A stretch of 64,000 nt of DNA from positions 1 through 64,000 of the forward strand of contig NZ_JACJRQ010000009.1 in assembly GCF_014697355.1 (NCBI RefSeq), read 5' to 3'. Shown here in pieces: positions 1-9,854 of this stretch. The translations under genes and the position numbers were made by a program. The notes beneath the pieces were generated by a model. The model saw only the letters and a list, made by a program, of their open reading frames with translations, had not been told where the DNA came from and made no database searches. Numbering within the stretch: the first letter of the stretch is position 1; each line of letters opens with the position of its first letter. Origin of the DNA: Nostoc calcicola FACHB-3891. Its GTDB lineage: Bacteria; Cyanobacteriota; Cyanobacteriia; Cyanobacteriales; Nostocaceae.

Positions 1-90
1 TTTATCGGTGTCAATCTTTACTTCAACAGCAAGATTTAATCCGTGGCTTAACGGGTTTTCATTGGTGGCTTCAAACTGGCGCTTAATCGT
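1..90 (-). pseudogene. Open frame running off the left edge, possible gene fragment
   Basis: On the minus strand, positions 90 to 1 read as 30 uninterrupted codons of ordinary-looking protein (it contains RQFEATNENPLSHGL). In-frame stops TAA and TGA lie just upstream, and no start codon separates them from the open frame. It may be the 3' part of a 5'-truncated gene continuing beyond the window. I do not recognise the family. The edge of the window prevents any firm call. Confidence 0.2.
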
Positions 91-184
91 AAGTCATTAC
101 CCGGACATGATATGACGCAAAGAGAAGTCGGAGCGCCGGTTTCCGGCACTCTGAACGTTGTAATACCGTTTCTTTGTGAGCCTG

Positions 185-255
185 CGCCAAATATGCCGCT
201 TTTTTTTTAAACGCAAAGGTACGCGGAGGTTAACGCAAAGGTACGCAGAGGTTTG
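185..255. repeat. Interspersed repeat (CGCAAAGGTACGC type)
   Basis: The stretch repeats the unit ACGCAAAGGTACGC(A/G)GAGG with small changes. Related sequence occurs at 2090-2160, 44960-44995 and 46915-46995. The short frames it opens are not genes. I see nothing else convincing between 90 and 380. Confidence 0.5.
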
Positions 256-380
256 TCTCAGAATAATTAGGCGCATCTTCATAGAGAATTGGTATAAGAG
301 AGTGGCGGGTGTAAATTTACCACTAAAAGATTACTGAATTCTGTTAGCGCAGCGGAGGGTAGCCGATTCTAAATTCTCTT

Positions 381-1718
381 TTAACCGGACACAACATGAC
401 TGCTATTGCTAACAGTTTTTGCTTCTACAAAAGCTTCTCGACCTGTAATCAATCTAGAGCGACGATTACGAGTAATATAATTCCATGCCCACTGAAATAC
501 TACTAATAATTTAGTGTCAAACTCGATTAAAAAGTAGATGTGAACTAGTAGCCAAAATACCCAAGCAATGAAACCTTGGAGTTTGATAAAGCCTAAATCT
601 ACAACAGCTAAATTTTGCCCAATCATTGCCAAACTACCTACGTCGTTGTAATGAAATTGTGGCAAAGTATGACCTTTAAGCCGTTTTTGAATCAGTCTAG
701 CTACATACTCTCCTTGTTGTTTGGCTACGGGTGCAACACCAGCTAAGGGTTTACCATTTTGATGGGAGAAGTTGCCTAAATCTCCCACTACAAAAATGTT
801 TTTATAATCCCTGATAGTCAAGTCTGGTTCTAGAATCACGCGTCCGGCAGGATCGCACTCTACACCTGTGCGTTCTGCTAGGACTTGCCCCATTGGGGAA
901 GCTTTTACACCTGCTGCCCACAATATAGTTTTTGAGGCAATTTCTTTCACTTCACCGCCTTGCTTGAAAGTAACAATGTCGTTTTCAATATTTATCACCC
1001 TGGTGTTAGTTTGAATAACCGCACCCAACTTTTGCAAAGATTCTGCTGCTACTTGGGATAACTGTGGCGCAATGTGTGGCAGGATGCGATCGCCCCCTTG
1101 CAATAGTAAAATTCTCGTTTCTGAGGTGTCGATGTTGCGGAAATCTTCTTTGAGAGTTTTGTGTGCCAACTCGGCGATCGCACCTGCTAATTCTACACCA
1201 GTCGGACCACCCCCTACAATCACAAAAGTCAACCAAGCACGCCGCGCTTCGGGATCGGTTTCTTTTTCCGCTGCTTCAAATGCGCCAAATATCCGGCGAC
1301 GCATTTCTATGGCATCTTCAACAGTTTTCAAACCAGGAGCAAGTTCTTTCCAGTTATCTTTACCAAAATAGGAATGATTAGCACCTGTGGCAACAATTAA
1401 TGTATCATAAGATACTACTTGATTATCCAAAATAACTTTTTGTGCTTTTGGATCGATATCATTTACTTCTCCCAGCAATACTTTTGTATTTTTGCTTTTG
1501 CTGAATACAGCTCGCAATGGTGAGGAAATATCACCTGGTGATAGCGTACCTGTGGCAACTTGATATAAAAGTGGCTGAAATAAATGAAAGTTACGTTTAT
1601 CGATGAGAGTAACATTTACATTAGCTTTTGCAAGATGTTTTGCTGTATATAGTCCACCAAAACCACCACCAATAATTACAACCTGATGTGATAGATTATT
1701 CTCAAGTGAAACGCCCAT
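381..1718 (-). CDS. Type 2 NADH dehydrogenase (NDH-2 family)
   Basis: This is a single-polypeptide FAD enzyme that oxidises NAD(P)H and passes electrons to quinone at the membrane without pumping protons. The 445-residue length is usual for the family. An FAD Rossmann motif (VVIIGGGFGGLYTAKHLA) lies at residues 13-31, a second, NADH-binding GxGxxG (VIVGGGPTGVELAGA) near 165-180, and the FAD-contacting VVGDLG near 315. The C-terminal part has a hydrophobic stretch (near 375-400) followed by a basic patch (NRRSR), the usual peripheral membrane anchor of cyanobacterial NDH-2. Cyanobacteria carry several paralogues (Ndb), and I cannot tell which one this is, so I give no symbol. It stands alone, with about 500 bp of repeat-rich DNA upstream. 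Confidence 0.9.
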   Translation of the reverse strand: MGVSLENNLSHQVVIIGGGFGGLYTAKHLAKANVNVTLIDKRNFHLFQPLLYQVATGTLSPGDISSPLRAVFSKSKNTKVLLGEVNDIDPKAQKVILDNQVVSYDTLIVATGANHSYFGKDNWKELAPGLKTVEDAIEMRRRIFGAFEAAEKETDPEARRAWLTFVIVGGGPTGVELAGAIAELAHKTLKEDFRNIDTSETRILLLQGGDRILPHIAPQLSQVAAESLQKLGAVIQTNTRVINIENDIVTFKQGGEVKEIASKTILWAAGVKASPMGQVLAERTGVECDPAGRVILEPDLTIRDYKNIFVVGDLGNFSHQNGKPLAGVAPVAKQQGEYVARLIQKRLKGHTLPQFHYNDVGSLAMIGQNLAVVDLGFIKLQGFIAWVFWLLVHIYFLIEFDTKLLVVFQWAWNYITRNRRSRLITGREAFVEAKTVSNSSHVVSG

Positions 1719-2227
1719 AAGAATTATTGCCTTGTGTTAAGAATTTTGTAACGATTCTTAACAAAGATGTAACAGCATTACGATAGAGGTTGCCGTTTAT
1801 TTAGAACATTTGAAGAAATCATGAAAGTAGCGAAAGTTAGTAATGAGTTGCTTATGCTTTTCTGATTGGGTCATTTATCTTAACGTGAATCATTTGAAAA
1901 ACCACATCTGTCGTAGGGGCACAGCAATGCTGTGCCCCTACAGCGCAGGTCTATTCACCATCAAAAAATGATTAGTAAAAACCTGAAACTACGTATTTAT
2001 GTTGACGCACAAGATGATTCTTTTGTACAGCGGGTAAGTCAAAAATTTAGCCCTTTCAAGGTGACTCAAAAAATCTCTTTTTTCTCTCTGCGTTCTTTGC
2101 GTCCTCTGCGGTTAAAAGTAATTTATTTAACTATAGAGTCGCAGAGAACACAGAAGTAAGAGGTAATAGAGGAATTTATTTTGGAGAATTTGTATTCACC
2201 TTGAAAGGGGTAGTCCTAAATTATTGT
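1719..2227. other. Intergenic, repeat-bearing spacer
   Basis: This 509-bp spacer holds a perfect-looking palindrome at 1913-1941 (listed separately) and a copy of the TGCGTTCTTTGCGTCCTCTGCGG-type repeat near 2090-2160. The open frame across 1932-2159 is composed of those repeats, and I do not regard it as a gene. Confidence 0.5.
1913..1941. repeat. Dispersed palindrome, GTAGGGGCAC family, copy 1
   Basis: The arms GTAGGGGCACAGC and GCTGTGCCCCTAC pair over 13 bp around a short centre. Close relatives lie at 43485-43516 and 48433-48461, all in intergenic DNA. It behaves like a REP-type dispersed hairpin. Confidence 0.6.
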
Positions 2228-3664
2228 TTAAATCAATGTTTTTGAAAATGCAAATTTCAGACATTCTTTAATAAACTGCTGTGGAATTTCTACACTTTCT
2301 CCCCAATGCAAATGCACATAAGAAGCATGAATATTTACAGGCAAACCCCATCCTTCATATCCCATATTTTCGTCACAATCGTAGCGAGAAGTTTCAAATA
2401 AGGGCTGACTGGAAGTTAAGGTTAAATGGGAGCGATGAAACTCATGTCCGTAAACAGTTTTACCTGCCTTTACTAACAGATTATCTTGCAAAGCTACGGC
2501 ACGACGATATCCTAAAGTTAAACGTCCACCCATTACAGCAGATGTTGGTAAAACTCCTGCCATCGACCAAGATTTAGCTTCAAAATCGATAATTTCCTCA
2601 CACAAATACATCAATCCTCCACATTCGGCAATTGTGGGTATTCCTTGAAGAATTGCTGTTTTGACTGCATTACGGGCGCTGATATTTTCTGCTAATTGCT
2701 GGGCAAAAACTTCTGGAAAACCACCCCCAAAATACATTCCTTGCACATCTTTTGGCAGTCCAGCATCTACTAGAGGACTCCAGTAAACTAGTTCTGCACC
2801 TAGTTGTTGCAGCAAATCGAGATTGTCTTGGTAGTAGAAATTAAAAGCGCGATCGCGGGCAATGGCAATTCGGACAGGGGAGTAGGGAGTAGGGAGATGA
2901 GGAGATGGGGAGATGGGGAGAGGTTTTGATTTTAACAAGGGTAATAGGCTTTGCCAATCGAAGCAGGTATCTCCTAAATCAGCGAGGCGATTGATTACAG
3001 CGTTGAGTTCGGGAAGTTCGGCTGTGGGTACTAAACCCAAATGGCGATCGGGAATTGCGATGTTATCTTGACGGCGTAGGACACCAAGAATCGGTAATTT
3101 TAGGGATTCTAGGGAGTCTTTGAGCAGAGAGAGATGGCGATCGCTTCCCACTCGATTGAGTACCACACCAGCCATTTTAATTCGGGGATCAAAAGATTGA
3201 TAGCCGTGGGCGATCGCAGCTACAGAACCAGACAAACGGCTGCAATCAATCACCAACACCACAGGCAAATCTAACAGCCGCGCTATGTGTGCTGTACTTG
3301 CAAAATCAGTAATTTGTCCTTTGTCATTTGTCATTTGTCCTTTGTTTTTTACAAATGACAAATGACTATTGACCAATGACGAAACACCATCAAATAATCC
3401 CATCACCCCTTCAACTAGGGCATATTCACTTAATTGACTATGACGGGCAAAACATTGCTGGACGTAGGCTTGGGAGGTCAACACTGGGTCTAGATTTCGA
3501 CAAGCACGACCGGTTACATGTTGATGAAACATGGGGTCAATATAGTCTGGGCCGACCTTGAAAGATTGTACGGAGCGATCGCTACGGCACAAAGATGCTA
3601 AAAGGGTGAGCGTGACTGTTGTCTTGCCCACCCCACTACGTTCTCCAGCAATGATTACAGACAT
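2228..3664 (-). CDS. cbiA: Cobyrinate a,c-diamide synthase
   Basis: The enzyme amidates the a and c side chains of cobyrinate with glutamine and ATP, in corrin (cobalamin or pseudocobalamin) synthesis. The N-terminal half is the dethiobiotin-synthetase-like ATPase with P-loop GERSGVGKTT at residues 7-16. The C-terminal half is a class I glutaminase-like domain with the nucleophile cysteine in AECGGLMYL and a late HxHW (HLHWGE). The 478 residues exceed the usual length. Two segments are encoded by simple repeats inserted in frame: residues about 97-121 (from a TGACAAATGAC-type array) and about 243-262 (from a GGGGAGATGGGGAGA-type array). Both fall in loops between conserved blocks, so the protein may still work. 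It stands alone here, without other cobalamin genes or a visible cobalamin riboswitch. Confidence 0.9.
   Translation of the reverse strand: MSVIIAGERSGVGKTTVTLTLLASLCRSDRSVQSFKVGPDYIDPMFHQHVTGRACRNLDPVLTSQAYVQQCFARHSQLSEYALVEGVMGLFDGVSSLVNSHLSFVKNKGQMTNDKGQITDFASTAHIARLLDLPVVLVIDCSRLSGSVAAIAHGYQSFDPRIKMAGVVLNRVGSDRHLSLLKDSLESLKLPILGVLRRQDNIAIPDRHLGLVPTAELPELNAVINRLADLGDTCFDWQSLLPLLKSKPLPISPSPHLPTPYSPVRIAIARDRAFNFYYQDNLDLLQQLGAELVYWSPLVDAGLPKDVQGMYFGGGFPEVFAQQLAENISARNAVKTAILQGIPTIAECGGLMYLCEEIIDFEAKSWSMAGVLPTSAVMGGRLTLGYRRAVALQDNLLVKAGKTVYGHEFHRSHLTLTSSQPLFETSRYDCDENMGYEGWGLPVNIHASYVHLHWGESVEIPQQFIKECLKFAFSKTLI
2874..2940. repeat. Second in-frame simple repeat inside cbiA
   Basis: GGGAGTAGGGAGTAGGGAGATGAGG-like tandem units are read in frame on the minus strand as a proline/serine-rich linker (PISPSPHLPTPYSP). 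The linker sits between the ATPase half and the glutaminase half. Confidence 0.7.
3302..3376. repeat. In-frame simple repeat inside cbiA
   Basis: Tandem TTTGTCATTTGTCCTTTG-like units and their inverse (TGACAAATGAC) lie inside the coding region and keep the frame. They encode a low-complexity loop including KGQMTNDKGQ. The same unit type is an intergenic repeat in cyanobacteria. Confidence 0.7.
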
Positions 3665-3743
3665 GAAAAAGTTAGGAGTTAAGAGTGAGAAGTTATGAAT
3701 TATAACTCCTAACTCCTAACTCCTAACTCCTAACTCCTAACTT
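3665..3743. repeat. TTAGGAG heptamer array between opcA and cbiA
   Basis: Tandem CTCCTAA/TTAGGAG heptamers occur in both orientations and could form a hairpin. They are the same short tandem repeat as at 5155-5430 and 63157-63210. Confidence 0.7.
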
Positions 3744-5111
3744 TTAACTCCCAATCTTAAAAGTTTTCGCGATCGTTCCGAGACTTTCTTCAAAAAGTGA
3801 CTCCCGACCCCAGCGTTGCACCTGCTGACTCAGCAATGCTTCCGCCTTTTGTTCTGAGAGTGAACTCACTTGTTGAAACAGACCTGCGGCTTGGGCACCA
3901 CCGTGTGTTTCCATCCGCATACAACCACCTGTTTCTGAGCAGATTACTGTACCGCAGTCTGCTTGGGGATTTGTAGAACTCAGGCGGATAGCAATCAAGT
4001 CACCAATGATTTCACCAACATCAGCAACTGGGACTCCGGCTAATTCCGCTTCTACTTGTCGCTGGTCTTGGGCAAGGAAGCGAATACGAGTGATGTCGTA
4101 ATCTCCGCTTTCTTTTTGATAGGAAACTGGCTGCCATTGTAGACGACTTGCCAGCCAACCCAAAAATAGCAATGCTTGTGCGGGGTTGCCTTTTTCGTAA
4201 TCAATAGTGACTCGATCGATTTCTTTGAGGGCGGCGCGACGGTGGGGTGAGTCGTAGGCTTCAGCTGTCAATTCTTGCCATGCTGAGAGGCGACGCCAGT
4301 TCAAGTCAGCTAGGGGAACACCAGTTTCCACCAATTCTTGTAGGCGGAGTAAGTCACTTTCTGGCTCGTTAAAGCGGCAAGAATCCACAATCACATTATT
4401 GCAGACTGCTGCGAGGCGCTTGAATAAAGTGTTGTTGGGGTCTGGTGTTGCCTTCCACCAAAGAAATTTGGGTAAGCCACCAATCAACAATGCTGGAATC
4501 ATGCCACCTATGCGTTCCAAAGCGGCAGCGGTGCCACTGAGGGTTATGTATTCACAGCAAATGAGTGTGCTTGAGGATTGCTTTTGAATGGGGCAATAAG
4601 CAGAAACTTGAGCCTTAACGCCTTCATCTTCTCCCGCAATGGGAAACAGAGCAATAATCCGGCAGGGGTTACGGAGAGCGATTTCATCCGCTATCCTGGG
4701 GCTTGGGGCATTTAAGTTATAGGAAACAGAACCATTATCCCCGTTGAGTGAATTTCCCTGACGTTTGGTGAATTCTTCTCGCAATCTAGCGAGGGTTTCG
4801 GGTGTTGCAGTTCCGGTTTCTGGCAGTGCGTATTTCACCTGTACTTGTCGCAGGGCAGCTTCCATCTGAGGCCCTAAAATTCCATCAAGTGGCCCGTTAT
4901 AAAATCCTAAACTCGCCAAAAGATATTGGGTTTCTTCTGGTTCGTAAACCACTAAAGTAAATGTCGTGGCGCGAGTAGCAGCAGGAAGTCCACCATCTTC
5001 GCCAGTAATGCCGTAACTTTGCCAGATTTGATTAAGTTCCGCTTCTATTTCTGTAAGCGAAATATCCTTCGGAGCTTGAAGTGAAAAAATAGTAGGAGCT
5101 TGGGGAGCCAT
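3744..5111 (-). CDS. opcA: Glucose-6-phosphate dehydrogenase assembly protein OpcA
   Basis: OpcA is the cyanobacterial allosteric effector that assembles and activates glucose-6-phosphate dehydrogenase under control of the cell's redox state. It is needed for dark and heterocyst metabolism. Residues about 55-125 form a peptidoglycan-binding-like fold (LGFYNGPLDGILGPQME), which is usual at the N-terminus of this family. The rest is the OpcA domain. The cysteines in CGTVICSETGGC near the C-terminus are candidate redox switches. I start at the ATG at 5111 rather than the in-frame TTG two codons upstream. It is the last gene of fbp–tal–zwf–opcA, the classic order, with a 320-bp repeat array separating it from zwf. 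Confidence 0.93.
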   Translation of the reverse strand: MAPQAPTIFSLQAPKDISLTEIEAELNQIWQSYGITGEDGGLPAATRATTFTLVVYEPEETQYLLASLGFYNGPLDGILGPQMEAALRQVQVKYALPETGTATPETLARLREEFTKRQGNSLNGDNGSVSYNLNAPSPRIADEIALRNPCRIIALFPIAGEDEGVKAQVSAYCPIQKQSSSTLICCEYITLSGTAAALERIGGMIPALLIGGLPKFLWWKATPDPNNTLFKRLAAVCNNVIVDSCRFNEPESDLLRLQELVETGVPLADLNWRRLSAWQELTAEAYDSPHRRAALKEIDRVTIDYEKGNPAQALLFLGWLASRLQWQPVSYQKESGDYDITRIRFLAQDQRQVEAELAGVPVADVGEIIGDLIAIRLSSTNPQADCGTVICSETGGCMRMETHGGAQAAGLFQQVSSLSEQKAEALLSQQVQRWGRESLFEESLGTIAKTFKIGS

Positions 5112-5117
5112 AGTCAA

Positions 5118-5434
5118 TTTTGGATTTTGGATTTTGGATTTTGGATTTTGGATAAGTTAGGAGTTAGGAGTTAGGAGTTAGGAATTATATAGTTAGGAGT
5201 TGGGAGTTGGGAGTTGGAAATTAATAGTTAGGAGTTAGGAGTTGGGAGTTGGGAGTTGGAAATTAATAGTTAGGAGTTAGGAGTTGGAAGTTAAAAACTA
5301 ACAATTATTAACTCATAACTCCTAATTCTTAACTCATAACTCATAACCCATAACTCTTAACTCCTAACTCATAACTCTTAACTCATAACTTTTAACTCCT
5401 AACTCCTAACTCATAACTCATAACTCCTAACTTT
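5118..5434. repeat. Large heptamer repeat array between zwf and opcA
   Basis: TTTTGGA units (5122-5152) are followed by tens of TTAGGAG/TTGGGAG units to about 5280. The complementary CTCCTAA/CTCATAA units then run to 5430. The two halves are inverted, so a very long imperfect hairpin is possible in the transcript joining zwf and opcA. No gene is seen. Confidence 0.8.
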
Positions 5435-6964
5435 TTACAGTCTGCGCCAGCGACGGCCATCCTGGTTAATTAATAATTCTGCTTGGGCTGGTTCCCAAGT
5501 ACCGGCTTCGTATTCGGGAATGGTAGTTGGGTCTGTGGGTGCATCCCAAACTGAAAGGGCTGGAGTTACTACTTGCCAAGCGGCTTCTACTTCGTCGGCG
5601 CGGGTGAATAATGTTTGGTCGCCCATCATACAATCAAGGAAAAGGCGATCGTAGGCATCAGAAGTTGCTTGGATGCCAAAGGAGCCATAACTAAAGTCCA
5701 TGTCCACGGAACGGGTGCGGAATTCTGCCCCTGGCATTTTCACATCAAAGCGCAGGGAAATTCCTTCATTCGGCTGAATCCGCATTGCCAAAATATTGGC
5801 GTTTGACTGTTGGGCGGCAGATTGGAACATCCGAGACGGAACGTCGCGGAAGTGAATGGCAATCTCACTGACTTTTTTCGGCATCCGTTTGCCAGTACGC
5901 AAGTAGAAAGGAACACCTTTCCAACGCCAGTTATCTACCAAAAACTTCATTGCAACGTAAGTAGGTGTGGTGGAATTGGGATCGACACCTGGTTCTGTCC
6001 GATACCCTGGCACTGCTTGACCCTTCATCCAGCCGGCACTATATTGACCGCGCACTGCTGACCGTGACAGATTGTGAACATCAGCTAAACGAGTAGCTTG
6101 GAGTACCTTCACTTTTTCTGTGCGGATGCTGTCGGCATCCATAGCGTTGGGTGCTTCCATTGCTGTCAGGCAGTAAAGTTGCATCAAGTGGTTTTGCAAC
6201 ATATCCCGGAGTGCGCCGGCGCTTTCATAGTAACCAGCCCGGTCTTCCACGCCTACGGTTTCTGCCACGGTAATTTGCACGTGGTCAACAAATTGACGAT
6301 TCCACAAGGGTTCAAAAATCGCGTTGGCGAAGCGAAACACCAGCAAATTCTGGACTGTTTCTTTACCTAAGTAGTGGTCGATACGATAGACTTGGTTTTC
6401 TTTACAAAATTTCTGTACCACTTGGTTGAGACTCTGGGCTGAAGCCAAGTCACGACCAAAGGGTTTTTCAATTACCAGACGATGTTTGTAGGCATCTTCT
6501 AGCATTCCAGCAGTTCCTAACTGCCTAATTGCTTCGGGAAAGAATGCCGGGGCTACGGAGAGGTAAAACATCCGATTGCCCCGCGTGCCCCGTTTTTCGT
6601 CTAATTCAGTTAATAAGTTTTTCAGTTTTTGGTAGCTTTCGGGTTTGTCGATATCGCCAGGACAGTAGAACAAACCTTGAGAAAAGTCTTGCCACAGTTC
6701 ACCCAAATCTACATCGGGATGTGCCTCTTCCATGCCTTTTTGCATCTGTTCGCGGAAGTATTCGTGCGTCCATTCTCGACGTGCGACGCCGACGATGGTG
6801 GTTTCAGGTGGAATCCGCCGTTCTCGCCGCAATTTGTAAAGTGCTGGTACTAGTTTGCGCCAGGTAAGGTCACCGGAAGCGCCAAAGATAACTATAATTT
6901 GGGGTTCGGGCATCCCTTGTTGTTGCAGACCAACGCGCAAGGGATTTTCTAGCAGACTGACCAT
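5435..6964 (-). CDS. zwf: Glucose-6-phosphate 1-dehydrogenase
   Basis: It catalyses the first step of the oxidative pentose phosphate pathway: glucose 6-phosphate and NADP+ to 6-phosphogluconolactone and NADPH. The 509-residue length is standard. The NADP-binding motif [15 protein letters not shown] is at residues 24-38. The active-site signature [10 protein letters not shown], with its catalytic histidine, is near residue 195. It lies downstream of tal and upstream of opcA, its activator. The gene is on the minus strand with an ATG start. The tal–zwf spacer contains a hairpin-forming polypurine repeat. Confidence 0.96.
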   Translation of the reverse strand: MVSLLENPLRVGLQQQGMPEPQIIVIFGASGDLTWRKLVPALYKLRRERRIPPETTIVGVARREWTHEYFREQMQKGMEEAHPDVDLGELWQDFSQGLFYCPGDIDKPESYQKLKNLLTELDEKRGTRGNRMFYLSVAPAFFPEAIRQLGTAGMLEDAYKHRLVIEKPFGRDLASAQSLNQVVQKFCKENQVYRIDHYLGKETVQNLLVFRFANAIFEPLWNRQFVDHVQITVAETVGVEDRAGYYESAGALRDMLQNHLMQLYCLTAMEAPNAMDADSIRTEKVKVLQATRLADVHNLSRSAVRGQYSAGWMKGQAVPGYRTEPGVDPNSTTPTYVAMKFLVDNWRWKGVPFYLRTGKRMPKKVSEIAIHFRDVPSRMFQSAAQQSNANILAMRIQPNEGISLRFDVKMPGAEFRTRSVDMDFSYGSFGIQATSDAYDRLFLDCMMGDQTLFTRADEVEAAWQVVTPALSVWDAPTDPTTIPEYEAGTWEPAQAELLINQDGRRWRRL

Positions 6965-6996
6965 AGGAATTTGGGATTTTAGATTGGGTATAGGAT

Positions 6997-7078
6997 TGGG
7001 GAAAGGGAAAGGGGGAAGGGGGAAGGGGAAAGGGGAAGAACTATACCTTTACCCTTTACCCTTTAACCTTTTCCCCTC
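6997..7078. repeat. Polypurine/polypyrimidine repeat between tal and zwf
   Basis: GGGGAAAGGG/GGAAGGG units are followed by TTTACCCTTTACCC units and form an inverted, G-rich array of about 80 bp. It belongs to the same family as the arrays around 58083-58262 and 59270-59600. Confidence 0.7.
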
Positions 7079-7087
7079 TTCTGTTCC

Positions 7088-8233
7088 CTACACTGGCGAC
7101 AATACCTTGATTTTTTCTTCTAAAGAGTTCATCAAGGACTGGAAGGGCTGGATGAACTTGTCGATACCTTCAACTAACAGTTCATCCATGACGACATCGA
7201 GATCGATGTTAATATCGGGATCTTTGAGGTTTTCGATCAGATTGTAAGCTTCATCTACGCTTGTTTCTAAACGTTCGCCTACGTTACAACTATCGGCACA
7301 AGCTTTGATGGTGGCTGGTGGTAGGGTGTTCACGGTATCTGGCCCAATCAACTCATCGACATACATCACGTCGCTGTAGCTGGGGTTTTTGGTGCTGGTG
7401 CTAGCCCAGAGTAGCCGCTGTACTTTCGCTCCTTTTGCTGCTAGGACTTGCCAACGATCGCTTTCTATGATTTTCTTGTATTCTTGGTAGGCAATCTTAG
7501 CGTTGGCGATCGCTACTTTTCCTTTTACAGCTCTCAGCTTCGCTTCTCTTGCAATATCATCAACACCTTTTTTCAACTTAGCATCTATTTTGGCGTCAAT
7601 GTTGTTATCAATCCGACTGAGGAAGAAACTAGCAACTGAAGCTATTTTGCTGATGTCTTTACCAACGCTAGCCCGTTTTTCTAAACCCCGAATATACGCC
7701 CAAGCTGTATTTACGTAGCTTTCTACAGAAAACAGCAATGTGATGTTAACATTCATGCCTTCGGCAATTACCTGTTCTACTGCTGGCAAACCAGCTTCAG
7801 TACCAGGAATTTTAATCATCAAATTTTCCCGGTCAATTTCTTGGAAATACCGTCTGGCTTCAGCTATGGTTGCTTCGGTATCATGGGCAATGGTGGGTGG
7901 GACTTCGATACTTACGTAACCATCCAGGCGATTCGAGGTTTCGTAAACAGGGCGTAAAATATCACACGCACTCCGAATATCTGCGAAAATCAGCGATTCG
8001 TAAATTTTGTATGTTGGTAAGCCAGCCCGGACTCCAGCTTCGATATCGGCATCATAAATGACATTACCAGCGATCGCTTTTTCAAAAATCGCTGGGTTGG
8101 AAGTTATGCCAGAAATTCCTTGATTTTCCACCAAGTCTCGGAGTTCACCTGATTGAATAATGTCACGGCTCAAATTATCCATCCAGATACTTTGACCGTA
8201 TTGTTTAATTTCTAGTAGATGATTGGTTGCCAT
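7088..8233 (-). CDS. tal: Transaldolase
   Basis: Transaldolase moves a dihydroxyacetone unit between sugar phosphates in the non-oxidative pentose phosphate pathway, through a lysine Schiff base. The 381-residue length and the motifs (GITSNPAIFEKAI near 40, MIKIPGTEAGLPA near 138-150 with the likely Schiff-base lysine, NVNITLLFSVE) match the longer bacterial/cyanobacterial transaldolase type. It starts with ATG at 8233. It lies between fbp and zwf, reading the same way. Confidence 0.95.
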   Translation of the reverse strand: MATNHLLEIKQYGQSIWMDNLSRDIIQSGELRDLVENQGISGITSNPAIFEKAIAGNVIYDADIEAGVRAGLPTYKIYESLIFADIRSACDILRPVYETSNRLDGYVSIEVPPTIAHDTEATIAEARRYFQEIDRENLMIKIPGTEAGLPAVEQVIAEGMNVNITLLFSVESYVNTAWAYIRGLEKRASVGKDISKIASVASFFLSRIDNNIDAKIDAKLKKGVDDIAREAKLRAVKGKVAIANAKIAYQEYKKIIESDRWQVLAAKGAKVQRLLWASTSTKNPSYSDVMYVDELIGPDTVNTLPPATIKACADSCNVGERLETSVDEAYNLIENLKDPDINIDLDVVMDELLVEGIDKFIQPFQSLMNSLEEKIKVLSPV

Positions 8234-8512
8234 AACCTAGTTTTTCCACTCCTGTATGATGTTTCTTAGTGAAGTTGGCATCCATCAAATTTTCAAACAG
8301 CTATCAGTTAACATCTGTTAGTTATTAGGTGTTGATTATTGATGGTGACTCTTTGAATTGTGTCGCTGCCAATCACTTATCGCATCGACCAGCTGAGATA
8401 ATCCTTAGTTTATTTTCAAGAACTGCTATTATGCATTCCTAATCCTAAATCACCATGATTAACCTTTAATTAATGAAATCTAAATCCATCTTTGACGATT
8501 TCTCATCCTCAT

Positions 8513-9562
8513 CTAATGACCGTTTTGAATAAAAGACTCCACTTTGGCGACATCTTCTTTACTACCAATAATTAAAGGTGTGCGCTGATGCAGTTTTTTC
8601 GGCACTACATCTAAGATATCTACTAGTCCTGTAGTTGCACGACCGCCCGCTTGCTCAATCAAAAACGCTAGGGGAGCGGTTTCATAAAGCAAACGCAATT
8701 TACCTTCTGGTTTTTGAATTGTTCCTGGGTAGAGAAATACGCCGCCTTGAACTAAAATTCTATGGATGTCGCTCACCATTGCCCCACTATATCGAGCGGT
8801 ATAGCCTTCTGTGCGGTGGACGTAACGGATATATTCTCGAATTGATTCTTCCCATTGCCAGAAGTTACCCTCATTGACGCTGTAAATAGAACCGTGGTTG
8901 GGAATGCGGATATTTTCTTCTGTCAGGATAAATTCGCCTAAGCTGGGGTCGAGAACAAAGGAATGAACCCCCCTACCTATACTATAAACCAGCATGGTGC
9001 TAGGGCCGTATAGGATGTATCCGGCAGCAATTTGCTTACGTCCGTTGGTGAGGAGATCGGCTGCTTGGCGATCGCTATCATTGCCTTCTTGTTGGCGAAT
9101 GGCGAAAATGGAACCTAAGCTGAGATTGTTATCGGTGTTGGATGAGCCATCAATTGGGTCATACAACAAGGTATAGCGGCCAATGGGGCAATTTTCCGGA
9201 ATGTAGTAAGGATTGTCCATTTCCTCAGAAGCTAGGCGACAAACTAAGCCGCTTTGCTTAAATACTGAGATAAACACATCGTTGGCATAAACATCCATCT
9301 TTTTGACGGATTCACCTTGGACATTCACTTCCCCAGTAAATCCGAGAACCCCTTCCATTAAACCAGCCCGACTCATGCGACGAGCAATTAGTTTGCCAGC
9401 CAGGGCGATGCGATTCATCAGCGCACTCAAATCTTGTGCATCTGCGGAAAAACTTTGAAGTTGCTGTAAAACGTGACGCGAAAGAGTTGTACAATCACGA
9501 TCTAAAGCTTTGTCTGTAGCGTCATTGACAGACAAGTCTAAAGATTCTGGCGCTTGAGTCAT
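8513..9562 (-). CDS. fbp: Class I fructose-1,6-bisphosphatase
   Basis: It hydrolyses fructose 1,6-bisphosphate to fructose 6-phosphate in gluconeogenesis and carbon recycling to the pentose phosphate pathway. The metal-binding signature DPIDGSSN and the substrate-site motif near the C-terminus ([13 protein letters not shown]) are intact. I choose the ATG at 9562 because GGAG lies 9 bases upstream and the resulting 349 residues match Nostoc FBPases as I remember them. An in-frame GTG at 9583 would add seven residues. It is the first gene of fbp–tal–zwf–opcA. The 279-bp fbp–tal spacer could hold a second promoter, but I see no unambiguous box. Confidence 0.94.
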   Translation of the reverse strand: MTQAPESLDLSVNDATDKALDRDCTTLSRHVLQQLQSFSADAQDLSALMNRIALAGKLIARRMSRAGLMEGVLGFTGEVNVQGESVKKMDVYANDVFISVFKQSGLVCRLASEEMDNPYYIPENCPIGRYTLLYDPIDGSSNTDNNLSLGSIFAIRQQEGNDSDRQAADLLTNGRKQIAAGYILYGPSTMLVYSIGRGVHSFVLDPSLGEFILTEENIRIPNHGSIYSVNEGNFWQWEESIREYIRYVHRTEGYTARYSGAMVSDIHRILVQGGVFLYPGTIQKPEGKLRLLYETAPLAFLIEQAGGRATTGLVDILDVVPKKLHQRTPLIIGSKEDVAKVESFIQNGH

Positions 9563-9854
9563 TTTTGTGTTCTCCGTAGCCACTAGCTGTTAGTTGGGTC
9601 ATATGTCGCAACTTTATGGTCGCTGCTTCTATCTTAGAAAGGTAATTTGAGAACTTAGATGCGACTTTAGATAAACTAAAGAAATGAAGCTTCCGTGACT
9701 CTCGTGGCTAGTGTTGATGTCTTGGCGGGAGCGATCGCAACCTGAATTTGAGAGATTATTCTGCGATCGCTAAAATCTGTAACTCTTTTTCGCCAAAGTT
9801 ATGATATAATTCTGACTCTCCGGCGATTAACACAGGGTTAGGGCAGATGCATTC
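9563..9854. other. Spacer upstream of fbp with HIP1 sites
   Basis: About 290 bp between the nucleoside hydrolase and fbp. It holds two GCGATCGC octamers (about 9730 and 9763). It must contain the fbp promoter, which I could not pin down. No gene is seen. Confidence 0.4.

Noticed and set aside
97-282. Minus-strand frame of 61 residues
   Set aside because: Composed of the CGCAAAGGTACGC dispersed repeat.
3665-3900. Cobalamin riboswitch near cbiA
   Set aside because: No B12-box-like sequence or space for the aptamer. cbiA's own upstream side is a heptamer array and opcA lies on the other side.
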